Origin: Strix aluco
Taxonomy: Eukaryota; Chordata; Aves; Strigiformes; Strigidae
Length of the DNA: 64,000 bases
Direction of reading: 5' to 3'
Assembly: GCF_031877795.1 (NCBI RefSeq)
Contig: NC_133933.1
Span: 63,500,984 to 63,564,983, forward strand
Below the pieces are notes generated by a model. That model worked only from the letters and a program-made list of their open reading frames with translations, had not been told where the DNA came from and did no database searches. Made by a program: the position numbers and the translations under genes. This document shows positions 41,201 to 53,200 of the stretch, piece after piece (the first letter of the stretch is position 1; every line of letters starts with the position of its first letter).

Positions 41201-44200
41201 TCGGTAATGTTACCAGTATTACCAGTAGCTCTTAAACAAATGAAGCTGCTGTCCAGGAGGGCCAGATTACTAATTAGCAGGTCCCAAAGGCAACTGATTA
41301 CTGTTAAAGGCAGTAAGGTGAAGAGGCTGGGCAGAACCTCCTCTTCTCTTTGTCCAGCTGCCAAGGCTTTAGTTATTAAGTTCACACAGATTCCTGGCAT
41401 CAAAGTGAGTCAAGTCTCCCCTCAGGTCACATACAATATAGCACTGTCAGAGGCTAAAGTCTGCCTTAAGTTCATAGCTTTCAAATCTTGATACCTGATG
41501 CTAGGTTTGAAATTGTAACTGGAACTTCTACGGGTATTTGGAACCCACGTGTACTACAGAGCAAATGAACTCACAGCACTCAACCACACTGAAGACTCAA
41601 GACATTTTTATTCAGTTAAATCTGCCTCTTTTTAAAATGTTTAACTGAAATTGAAATGTTCGTTTGAAAGTGTTGCACTTAGTGTAAAATCTACAGTGTC
41701 TTCTGTGGTCTGAACAGTTCACACGGAAAGAAACTTCATTTCACTCAGTGATAACTTCAGTAAATAGTCTCCCACAAATAAAACTTAATTTATTTTTGTG
41801 GCTATCTAATAATTATTACACACAATATAAGCATCTAATATGTGTTCTTAAAAATAAGTATTTTAACTGACTGTTAATTATCGCTTCTTACATGATAGCA
41901 ATTGAGAATTTTCAAAAGTACCACAATGATTCCCTGAAATAGGAAAATAAATAAGCAGGCCCTTCTTAAAATGAACATATGTTTAAGAGTCCAGAACTAA
42001 TAATATACCAGCCAGTTTATAACCCTTATTTAATCTCAGCTGTTCAGGAAGATGATATTTAAGCACCAAAATACTGTCTTTCAACAGTCAGTGTTTGCTC
42101 CTGTTATGTTAAAGCAGTATGCAAAAAGTGTCAAAAACAATTAAAAAAAAAAATCAAAGATCACTTATTCTAGAAATATATTTTTAATGTTAATGAACCT
42201 CTTTGGTCAGAATATTTCATTTCTAACATACTTCTGCTTTCATACCTCCAGCAATTTTAAACAAATATATACTTGATTTTAACAGATCTATAGTAAAACA
42301 GGAAAAAGAAATGTGTGACAGGAAATGGATAAATTGCTAACTTTTGATTCTGCAATAATGAGTAGCACTATTGTATGTGTTTCCTTTCTGCACTGGGAAT
42401 TTAAAAGTCTGTAGTGAATACAGTAAATATGTCAGTGGAGAGCAGCGTGCGAGCTGCTCAAAATCATGTGCAGACACAGTCTCTTGACAGAAATCTGCTT
42501 TCTTGAGCGCCTGCAGTTCTCACCATGCACTACGGTGAAACATAAGCACTCCACAACAGAAACCAACACCAACAAGCATTTGCAAGAGCCTCTTAAAATA
42601 CAGCTTGCCCCACCTCCTTTCAACACTAACACAACACAGAATATAATAAGGTGCAGCTTTCTGACTAGGAATGCTCAACCAGTCTCTGAAATGCCCTGCA
42701 GTGTGCTGCATGCTTCTGACACAAGAGCCCCTGCTGTCAGGTAGCCGGAAGCCCCCATCAGACTCTGACATGTCCTGGGGCTTGGCCATCTCAAGCTTAT
42801 GCTGATGTTCTCTGTCAGACAGTCTCAAGGAAAGCAGCCTCACAGGAAAACCAGGCAACTGTGGGTCTAGGCCAGTACTTCTCAAGGAAGTAAAAATTAA
42901 GCTTACTGAGAAACAGTTAACGTAAATTGCAGACTAGGGTCAGATCCTGCTGTCCTTCAGCAGGACCAGAAGTACTGTGATGGAATGAAAATAAGAATCG
43001 GCAGCATAGTGTGAAATGAATCCTTTTGGCTGATGATATAACTGACAGTAAGCTGAGTGGACTGTTGTAGCTCAGCATGCAGAGTATAAATCGGTACTCC
43101 CCACTCTTCCTCCCCCTACTCTGCCATTCCACTACAGCCTCACAAGGAGGACTTGAGTTTAAACAAAATGTGTTGTAGCTGCCTCCTATGTCCTCCTGTA
43201 CTTTTTTTGGTGTTCCACCTTCCTTTACTGGCTCTTACTGAGAATCAACATTGGAAACTAAGGAATAAGGGATTGTGTAGTGCTGTATGTTGGGACCCAA
43301 ATCATGACCTACAGGATACATCAGCAGAGTAGACAAGAAGTGAGAACTTGAATAAAAATATTAATAAGAATAGTACTGGGATGAAGTAGTATCTTCCTTT
43401 TAGTTTTGGAAGACGCTTTGCTGAATATATAAATAATTTGCCATGGAAAGTAAAGGCAGTCTATTCATTCCTAGTCCTAAAGAGGGTGCAGACAGTTTTG
43501 CCAAACTTAGAGCTGCAGGGGACGCTTAAGTCATGGCTCATTACTAGAGGCAAACAAAAATGCTTACAAGAACTTTAGTGTTCATGCTCAATACTGTGAA
43601 ACTCTGGACGTCAGCAATTTACTAAAGATAGCCTTAGCCTCTTGGGACATACAGATGCTTCCCAAGTTTCTTTGCCTTGACGTGGCATGTCATGGACCAT
43701 CATTCTATTGCACATGAAACTCAATCTTCTGCCCCCTTGCCCCTTCCAGAAACGCACTAGAAAGCAAGCTGGTTTCTTCTCAGTTTTTCTTATGTCCCCA
43801 GTGTCCTGATGCAAAAAATGGAACTTGGACAAATAAACAGATTGCTCTAAAGATAGGATTCAGGGGGTAGCCTTCACTTCAATAAGCAAAGGATATAGAA
43901 AGTTTGCAGCTACTATTTTAGTCTCTAAATTAGAACACTGGCTCTTTTGTGAAGAATCTGAAACATCTGTGCAAATAAACATAAGCAGAACAAAACTGTT
44001 CCTCCCCCAAGATTGTCTCTCCCACAACATCCCTTTTTTTGCAAATGTAAGATCACCTTCTCTGTGTGCACACGCTCTGGTTAGTCACTCTACATGTGGT
44101 GAATATATAGTATTTGAGGGGATCATACTTGGTACTCACACTGTGCACACCCAGAGCCTTCCAGATGGCAAAACTGAGCAATCCAACTCCACACCATGCG

Positions 44201-47200
44201 TAGAGCGAGCCCCATCCTAGGGCTCGTAAGGCCAGTGACGAACCACTCTCTGGTAATGCAGCCGTGGCAGTAATCCCCTAAAACCAAATATAAAGTGGTC
44301 AAGAAAAAGTGAACAATAATTGGAAAGAAACATGCACTAAAAAAGTTAACTTTGTGATACAGATTTTTTCCTGACTTGCCAGTTGTACTAATGTGGCCAC
44401 AAAAACTGTTACAGCTGCCAGCAGACCAGAAGAACCAAGCAAGGAGGTGGATGAGCTGCCTTCCCACCAGGAGCAGCTTTCACGGTTGCCAGTACCACCT
44501 GGGGATGACTTCTGTTACCCAGAAATGCTGAAGACAACTGTTTTGTGGGCACAAGAATCTGACCCTCAGTTATCCCACCAGTCAAAATACAAAACTGAAT
44601 CAAAACCAGTCACAAGACCTTATGCCAGTGACATCACATCATTGATTTCTGGTACTTTTTCTTGGGGGGTATGGGTGAGGGACAACTGTTGGCCTACAGG
44701 TCTTGATCTGCACTCCTGGAACAGCAGATGAGGAAACTGGAGGAACCTGAGTAGCTTTCAGCTTGACACGAAGAGGGTATAATAGTGACTGAGAGACTAA
44801 TTTCAAGGGGCTGCAACTCTGAAGGAGCTCTGGAAACTACTTAGGAAAATTTTGTAAACAGCAAACAACAATGCTGAACCTATCCCCCTATAGAGTTCAC
44901 CAAGTGGCAACATAGAAATTGCTCTGCTGTCTTCATACTTCCCATTTTTGTCAGAAACAAAGAGTAGGCGGTTTTAACCACTTGTTAAGATACTGCGGCG
45001 TAAGAATCTGCCATGGGACATGTCCCGAAAACACAAAACACTGTCACTTGAAAAAGCCACCTCAGGCCAAGATGAACAGAGCCTCAGTCACAGTGGGGTC
45101 CCAACCATGACGAAACCTTCTCTGTTGCAGCACAAAAATGCACATTGCAGCTACAAGGGCATCAGCCACACGCCAGCTGACATCAATCAATTCTCACCAC
45201 ATATTCACCATTAGCCAGCCATTCTCACGTCACAACAACCACCTTACTGTACGTATTTAGTATAGGACAGCTTCAATCTGTGTAGCCCGCAACAGCAGTA
45301 GGACAGACATAATCTTCTTGCTCACAGCGGTAAGTGTCAGCAAGAGGGCTTGTTTTTTTCCCCCCCAAAGGATCACTGTTCAATTCTTCACATGGAAACA
45401 TAGAGTTTAGATGGTAACTTGTGGTGGTTTAGTCCCTGCCGGGGTCTGAGACCACGCGGCCGCTGCCCCTCCCCCACAAAGGGAGTGAAATACAAAGCGC
45501 CGGGGCTGAGATAAGGAAAGGTTTAATACAACAGTGCAACAGCAACACAACAAACAACAACAATAACAATAAGAATAACAGTAATAACAATGAACAGAGC
45601 AAAATATCTACCAATACAGCAGTGAGAAGCACGATGGCATAACACACGTGTTAACCGACCCGTCTCGCTTCGGCACCCGGATGTGACGTCCGCATGATAT
45701 ATGAATAACCCGGCTAGAGCTCCCCCCGCCCACTGCTGGGGAAACTTAACCCTATCCTGGCTAAACCAGGACATAATCCACCCTTTTATTCTATACCATG
45801 TGCGTCACATCCAGTTGCCATTTAGCAATTAGCATTAACAAAGAAAAATTAACAAAAGCACAGTAAAATTCACGGTTTGTTTTCACGCACAATCAAGTCC
45901 CCTTGCGTGGAAGTTTTGACTGAGCCGGGCCAGCTCGATTGGCAGATCCTCTTGTGTTCACTAACCAAGTGGCCTTTGTCAGATGTGTGTCCCAGTGTTT
46001 GAAGGTTCCACCCCCCATTGCTTTCAATGTAGTTTTTAACAGTCCATTGTAGCGCTCGATCTTCCCAGAGGCTGGTGCGTGGTAGCGGATGTGGTAGACC
46101 CACTCGATGCCGTGTTCTTCTGCCCAGGCATCTATGAGGTTATTTTGGAAATGAGTCCCATTGTCCGACTCAATCCTCTCTGGGGTGCCGTGTCGCCACG
46201 GGACTCGGTCTTCAAGGCCCAGGATGGTATTTCGGGCGGTGGCGTGGGACACTGGATAAGTTTCGAGCCATCCAGTGGTTGCTTCCACCATTGTGAGCAT
46301 GTGGCGCTTCTCTCGGCGGGTCTGTGGCAGTGTGATGTAGTCGATCTGCCAGGCCTCTCCATATTTATATTTCATCCATCGATCTTCATTCTGCTGGGGC
46401 TTCACCCATTTGGCTTGTTTGATTGCAGCACACGTCTCACATCCATGGATAATCTCTGCGATGGTGTCAGTGGTGAGGTCCACCCCTCGATCTCGAGCCC
46501 ACCTGTATGTTGCATCTCTGCCTTGGTGGCCCGAGGTCTCATGGGCCCACCGGGCTATGAACAGTTCACCTTTACGCTGCCAGTCCAAGTCCACCTGAGC
46601 CACTTCAATCTTAGCAGCCTGGTCCGCCTGCTGGTTGTGTTGATGTTCATCAGTGGCCCGACTCTTGGGTATATGGGTGTCCACATGGCGCACCTTCACA
46701 ATGAGGTTCTCCACCCGGGCTGCAATGTCCTGCCATACTTCAGCGGCCCAGATGGGTCTGCCCTTGCGTTGCCAGTTCTGTTTCCATTGCTGCAACCACA
46801 TCCACAGGGCACTTGCCACCACCCACGAGTCAGTGTAGAGATAGAGCCTCAGCCACTTTTCTCGCTCAGCAATCTCCAAAGCCAATTGGATGGCTTTCAC
46901 CTCTGCAAACTGGCTCGATTCACCTTGTCCCTCAACAGCTCCAGTGGTTTCTTGTGTGGGATGCCACACCGCAGCCTTCCATCGTCGATGTTTTCCCACA
47001 ATGCGGCAAGACCCATCAGTGAACAGGGCATATCGCTTCTCCTCTTCTGGCAGCTCGTTATATGGTGGGGCCTCCTCAGCACGTTTCACCTCTTGTTCTG
47101 GTGACATCCCAGCATCTTTGCTCTCTGGCCAGTTTATGATCATTTCCACTAATCCTGGGGGGTCGAGGTTCCCTATTCGAGCCCGTTGTGTTATCAACGC

Positions 47201-50200
47201 AACCCATTTACTCCACGTGGCATCTGTTGCATGATGTGTGGAGGGAGCCTTTCCTTTGAACATCCATCCCAGCACCGGCAGTCAGGGAGCCAGGAGGAGC
47301 TGTGTCTCAGTGCCGACCACTTCTGAGGCAGCTCGAATTCCTTCATATGCTGCCAGTACCTCCTTCTCAGTCAGTGTGTAGTTAGCTTCAGAGCCTTTGT
47401 ATCCCCGGCTCCAAAAGCCTAGAGGTCGGCCTCGGGATTCCCCATGTGCTCTCTGCCAAAGGCTCCAGGAAGGGCTATTCTCCCCGGCTGTGGTGTAGAG
47501 CATGTTCTTAACCTCCTGCCCTGTCCGGACTGGCCCGAGGGCCACTGCCTGGGTAATCTCCTGCTTAATTTGTTCAAAGGCTTGTTGTTGCTCTGGGCCC
47601 CATTTAAAGTCATTCTTCTTGCGGGTTACATGGTAGAGAGGGCTCACAATCAGGCTGTAGTTTGGGATGTGCATCCTCCAGAACCCCACAGCGCCCAGGA
47701 AGGACTGAGTCTCCCTTTTAGTGGTTGGTGGGGCCATGGCTGTTATCTTGTTTATCACCTCCATTGGGATGTGGCGATGCCCATCTTGCCATTTTATTCC
47801 TAGGAACTGAATCTCCCTTCCAGGCCCCTTAACTTTCTGTTGTTTGATGGCAAAACCAGCCTTTAGGAGGATTTCAATTATCTTCTTTCCTTTCTCAAAG
47901 ACTTCCTCAACTGTGTCCCCCCATACAATGATATGGTCAATGAACTGCAGGTGTTCTGGAGCCCCACCTTTCTCCAGTGCAGTATGGACCAGTCTATAGC
48001 AAATGGTGGAGCTGTGTTTCCACCCCTGGGGCAATCGATTCCAGGTGTACTGGATACCCCTCCAAGTGAACGCAAACTGTGGCCTGCACTCTGGTGCTAT
48101 TGGAACGGAGAAGAACACGTTAGCGATGTCAATCGTGGCGCACCACTTGGCTGCCTTCGACTCCAGCTCATACTGGAGCTCTAGCATGTCCGGCACTGCA
48201 GCACTCATCGCTGGCGTAACTTCATTCAGGCCACGGTAGTCCACAGTTAGTCTCCATTCGCCATTAGGTTTTCTCACTGGCCATATAGGGCTGTTGAAAG
48301 GTGAATGAGTCTTGCTGATCACCTTCTGCTGATCTGGCTTTCTAGTCGACGGATCAGCTGATGGATGGGGACCAGGGAATCTCGGTTAGTGCGGTACTGC
48401 CGCCGGTACACCGTCTTGGTAGCAATTGGCACTCGCTGCTCTTCAACCTTAAGCAAGCCCACCACCAAGGGATCCTCTAAGAGGCCGGGTAAGGTGGACA
48501 ATTGCTCAACCTCCTCCAAGGCAGCTATACCAAAGGCCCACCGGTACCCTTTTGGGTCTTTAAAGTACCCTCTCCTGAGGTAGTCTATACCTAGGATGCA
48601 CGGGGCATCTGGGCCAGTCACAATGGGGTGCTTATGCCAGTCCTTCCCAGTTAAGCTTACTTCAGCTTCTAATAGGGTCAGCTGTTGGGACCCCCCTGTC
48701 ACTCCGGAGATGCAGATGGATTCGACCCCACTGTGCCTTGATGGCATCAGGGTGCACTGTGCGCCAGTGTCTACCAAGGCCTTATATTCTTGTGGTTCTG
48801 ATGTGCCAGGCCATTGGATCCGCACCTTCCAGTAAATCTGATTATCCCTTTCCTCCACCTGGCTGGAGGCAGGGCCCCTCTAATCCTGCTCACCATCACT
48901 CACTTGATCTAAGAGTGACTCCTGCAAGAATGACTTCCTGGTCCCCTCAAGAGGGTCAAGCATACTGTTGGCCATTCTATTCTGTCTGGGGGATTTCCGA
49001 CTGGACACTGGAGCTGCATCTCTCTTGGAAGACTCCCCTTTCATGGTGGTCTTTCCTTTCAGTTGCTGTACTCGTGCAGCTAGGGCGGAAGTGGGCTGTC
49101 CATGCCACCTTCTCATGTTTTCCCCATGGTTGCGGAGGAAGAACCACAGGGTGCCCCGTGGTGTGTGTCTTCCACTGCCCTTCTCTTGGGTGGGGAAACG
49201 CCTCCTTCTAATAGCTGAGACATTGGCCCGTCCAGGTGGAACGTAGGACATGTCCTCCTCCACTTTCTGGAGCCTCTGAGACAGTTCCTCTACAGCTGAA
49301 ACCAAAGCATGTTGGGAGGAAGGAAGACTTCCCTCATATTGCCAGAGCTGGATAATCACTTCATCCACTGTCTGAGTCTGGGTGTCTCGCCACCAGGACG
49401 CTACTGCTAATGCTTTGGAATGTGCCTCTGGTCCACTTTGCAGGAACTTCCACCACATCAACTGTGTGCAAGGGGCCTGATCTGGATCCATTGGTGACTG
49501 CTCATCATTCAGATCACCATAGACCATGTCAAACACAGCCATTTCCCTGAGGTTTTGAATGCCTTTCTCCATGTCGGTCCACTTGCCTAACCAACATAGA
49601 GCATCATCCTTGTAGGGGTACCTCTCCCTCACACCGAGCAGGAGTCGCCTCCAAAGGCTGAGGGTTTGAGCCCGTTTCCCTATTGCCTTGTCAATACCAG
49701 CCTGCTTGGCTAAAGGTCCCAGCTGCTTGGCCTCTCTCCCCTCCAATTCCAAACCAGCAGCTCCACTATCCCAGCATCGGAGCAGCCAGGTGCAAATTTG
49801 CTCGCCTGGAATGCGGCAAAAATCCTTCCACATATCTCGCAATTCAGTCAGGGATAGAGATCGGATGATTACCTCCGGCTCTTCCTCTGCTCTCGTGATG
49901 GGCCTGGTTCATTATCACCCTGTGCACTGCAAGGGGATTTTTTGGTATATTTGGTTTTCCGTATTGGGGCGACTGATATTGGCACTGCTTGTGCCTCTGG
50001 CTCAGTTGCTGTGCTGGTGGAGGCGACTGGTACTGGCACTGCCTGTCCCCCTGGCCCAGCTGCTGTACCAGCAGGTTCACTTCCAGATCCTGCAGCCCCT
50101 TCTCCCCCTTGAGGGCAGTGAACAGCGTTAAAAATGACACGGTAGGCATGGGCAAGCCCCCAGCACATCGCAACGACTTGTGTCTCCCGGGGTTTGTCAG

Positions 50201-53200
50201 ATTGGCAGCACACCTTTTCCAAATATTCCACCAGTTTATCAGGACTCTCCATTTGTTCAGGAGTGAAATCCCAAAGCACTGGGGGTGACCACTGACTCGG
50301 GCACTTGCCCAGTTTTTCCCACACACCTTGCCATTTACAACTATCTGCCCTCAGGGCAGGTTTCCGGGTGGTGCTATTGTTGGAGAAGTACCACATGGCC
50401 CAAAACAAGATCTGGCAGACATTTAGAAAGGATCGTACCGCAAACACAGTGGCCAGGAGGCTCCAGGGATAGCTGAAACTCTCAAAAGCCGAGAGAATCT
50501 CTTCCCCTGGCTCACCCATAGAGGGGGTGAGACCCTTAACAAAAGCCCAGGCAGCAAACAGATACCAGTTCACCCCCACAAGCAGTGATACAACCATATT
50601 ATAAGCCGTTTGCAGCCAATACAGCAAACCAAGACCCTTGATACATTTTCCACCGAGAACAAACATCAGCACTGGGAATGCACAGTGGATATAAGGATTA
50701 ATCCAGCCCCACCATGCAAGCAAATTGGTCAGCATTGCAAACGTTTCTTATCAAACAATACAAATAAAAACAGAAAAAATTACACCTAACAGATTGCTCT
50801 AACACACCTTCTCCTCTTGTCCTTATTTCAGCCCTCTCTTGCCCCATGTTGGGCACCAAAGTTGTGGTGGTTTAGTCCCTGCCGGGGTCTGAGACCACGC
50901 GGCCGCTGCCCCTCCCCCACAAAGGGAGCGAAATACAAAGCCCCAAGGCTGAAATAAGGAAAGGTTTAATACAACAGTGCAACAGCAACACAACAAACAA
51001 CAACAATAACAATAAGAATAACAGTAATAACAATGAACAGAGCAAAATATCTACCAATACAGCAGTGAGAAGCACGATGGCATAACACACGTGTTAACCG
51101 ACCCGTCTCGCTTCGGCACCCGGATGTGACGTCTGCATGATATATGAATAACCCGGCTAGAGCTCCCCCCGCCCACTGCTGGGGAAACTTAACCCTATCC
51201 TGGCTAAACCAGGACATAACTGTTAAAGACTGGCATCCATGGTCCTTACAAAACTGAACAGTCCTACTTACTTACTGGGTATCTCAGGGGAAAAAAAACC
51301 AATTATTGCTCAGAGGTAAACATAAATGAGAGTGCAACATACAAACGTATTCAATACAGTTTTCATTTACAGTCTAAAATACTGAAAAGTGAAATTAACT
51401 TGCAGAAGGATCCAAAAAATTTTCCTCCAAAACATGCTGAAGAGCTGCACTTTTCATCACAAAAAGTGGGGAAAAAATATTTTGTATTCTTGCTTTAAAA
51501 AGAATTTACTTTTTTTTTTTTTAAATGGTTCTTTCTTCTTTGATATAAATAAACATATGTAGTGTGTATCACTATGGCATTTGGTCAGTGAAATAGCACC
51601 AGTAGTTTTTTCCTCTTGGCTTTGTATCTACTGAAATGTTAAAATGATCCTCAGATGGTCCTCAGCATTATCACTTTTCCTTAGGATTTAGCTGTAGGCC
51701 AGTTACCCAAGGACAAATACACACTTGCAAAGGGCACAAGCAAAATGTATCTTGATCCTTACTTACTCAGATTTGGACATCCCAAAGTGGAAGCTAACAA
51801 AACAATGCTCTGTAAGCATACACATACATGCACACAGGCACAGAGATCTTGAGTCACACTATTATACCACTTCCTATTATTTCCTTACAACAGCTAATGA
51901 ACTTTCATAACTCTTTCAGTAGAGACTGCTTTGCGTAGATTTAAAATGCTGATGATTATTTCTGACATTTTTCCTGCTTCCATAGTCTAACCATATACAA
52001 CGACATGCATAAAAATTTCTCCCATTTGAAAGATGGGAAATAAATGGACAAAAATATCCTCCAGACAGAATCTTTAAATAGGAATCATTATCTGTGAAAA
52101 TTGCTGGCAAAATAAATCCACACGAATGCTATTTAAATGCTTGATTGCCCCAGAAAAAAAGTGGTGAATAGAAACAATTGATCTGGTTTTACTGACAGCA
52201 GTCAAACAGCATTCAGTCACAGGCTGATTCCTTGGTGTATTAAGTACACAGATAAGGATTTCTGTAAACAACACCATTTGTTATACGATTATCAGATATG
52301 CTGTTCAGAGCATCGCGAAAGCCAATTAGTGAAACACTAAAAAATTTTAAAAGACAACAGTAGCATGGAGAAAAAGATGTCACCAACAAAAGAACATTTT
52401 TAAGAGAACTGAGTTTTATTCATGAGTCCATTATTCTATGCACAGATTGTTTTTTCTTCATAACTGCTCCTGTATTTTTTTTAAAAAGCAACTATTTAAT
52501 TTAAAAAATAAGCTACTAAATAATACTTGAGTCTTTCTAAAAACCAGAGGAGGAACATATAGGGCAGAATTAGCTGATTTGGTTACCAAACTATATGCTT
52601 CATATTTAATTCATTTCTTCTAGAGGATATAAGCAGGAAGTGGGAGAAGGAAAAATGACATTGTTTTTGTCAGACACAGGCCTCAATTCTGTAATTATCC
52701 CCTTGTGGATAACAGTGTGTCTGAAAGGAAGCAGTGCCTAAAATAAATGGTGTGTTCAACTGGTTTGGTTGATTGTATTCAGCGTGTTCACTGTTTTGCA
52801 TGACCTAACCCATTGTAAAATTAAACACCTGGATAAATGCTGGTAAAAATGGGACACTTACCACAAGGAGGCTGCTGCATCTGAGCATTTAATTTTACCA
52901 CCCCCACCCCCCCAATCATTTCTTAACTGAAGGTCTCTGCAGTGGTTCGTCACTAAATAGGATTGTGCAATCTCAGTTTCGAGTCAATTTGGGCACCAGT
53001 CCTACAAATGCTTACATTTACTTTACTTCATTACTACAGAGGAGGTACAGTAGGTGCAATTTCACCTTTATCTCTCGCTGGTAACACTGACGCTACTCTA
53101 GAAGAGTAGGGTCTCATACTTCCTGGAAGTCTGCATGCAGTCATGAAGCCATGATGTGATGCTACAGCTTCCCCTCTAAATCGCTATTTTTTTTTCCTCC

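Larger units (their letters stand above)
29246..44139 (-). other. TMEM242 intron 3
   Basis: A large AT-rich intron of 14,894 bp. The donor is GTGAGT directly after the exon 3 AGT codon and the acceptor is TATAG. I see no coding exon inside. Open frames are short and unconserved in appearance. The one compositional exception is the GC-rich islet near 40220-40440. A short AT-rich tandem (TATATTCTATATATG-like) lies near 38158-38192, and an A run lies at 38102-38115. Confidence 0.85.
45420..51216 (-). mobile_element. Full-length env-less endogenous retrovirus (ERVL/class III-like), sense in TMEM242 intron 2
   Basis: A 5.8-kb provirus is read on the minus strand. In order it has: 5' LTR (50863-51216), primer-binding site (50841-50858), gag (50735 to about 48880), protease (48858-48319), RT (48322-47282), RNase H and integrase (to 45893), a purine tract, and 3' LTR (45420-45773). 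The LTRs run TGT...ACA, and a 5-bp TAACT duplication flanks the insert. Only 119 bp separate pol from the 3' LTR, so there is no env. The LTRs differ at 6 of 354 positions by eye, which suggests an insertion a few million years old at usual bird neutral rates (inference). The coding frames carry several breaks, so this copy is not expected to be autonomous. Assignment to the ERVL group rests on pol organisation, absence of env and duplication length. A phylogeny of RT was not possible. Confidence 0.93.

Noticed and set aside
45429..45774. 72- and 83-codon frames, repeated near 50872-51217
   Set aside because: They lie inside the LTRs. The Leu/Val runs come from the TTG/TTA-rich tract.
46079..47104. 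341-codon plus-strand frame
   Set aside because: It is exactly antisense to the RNase H/integrase frame and has no domain of its own.
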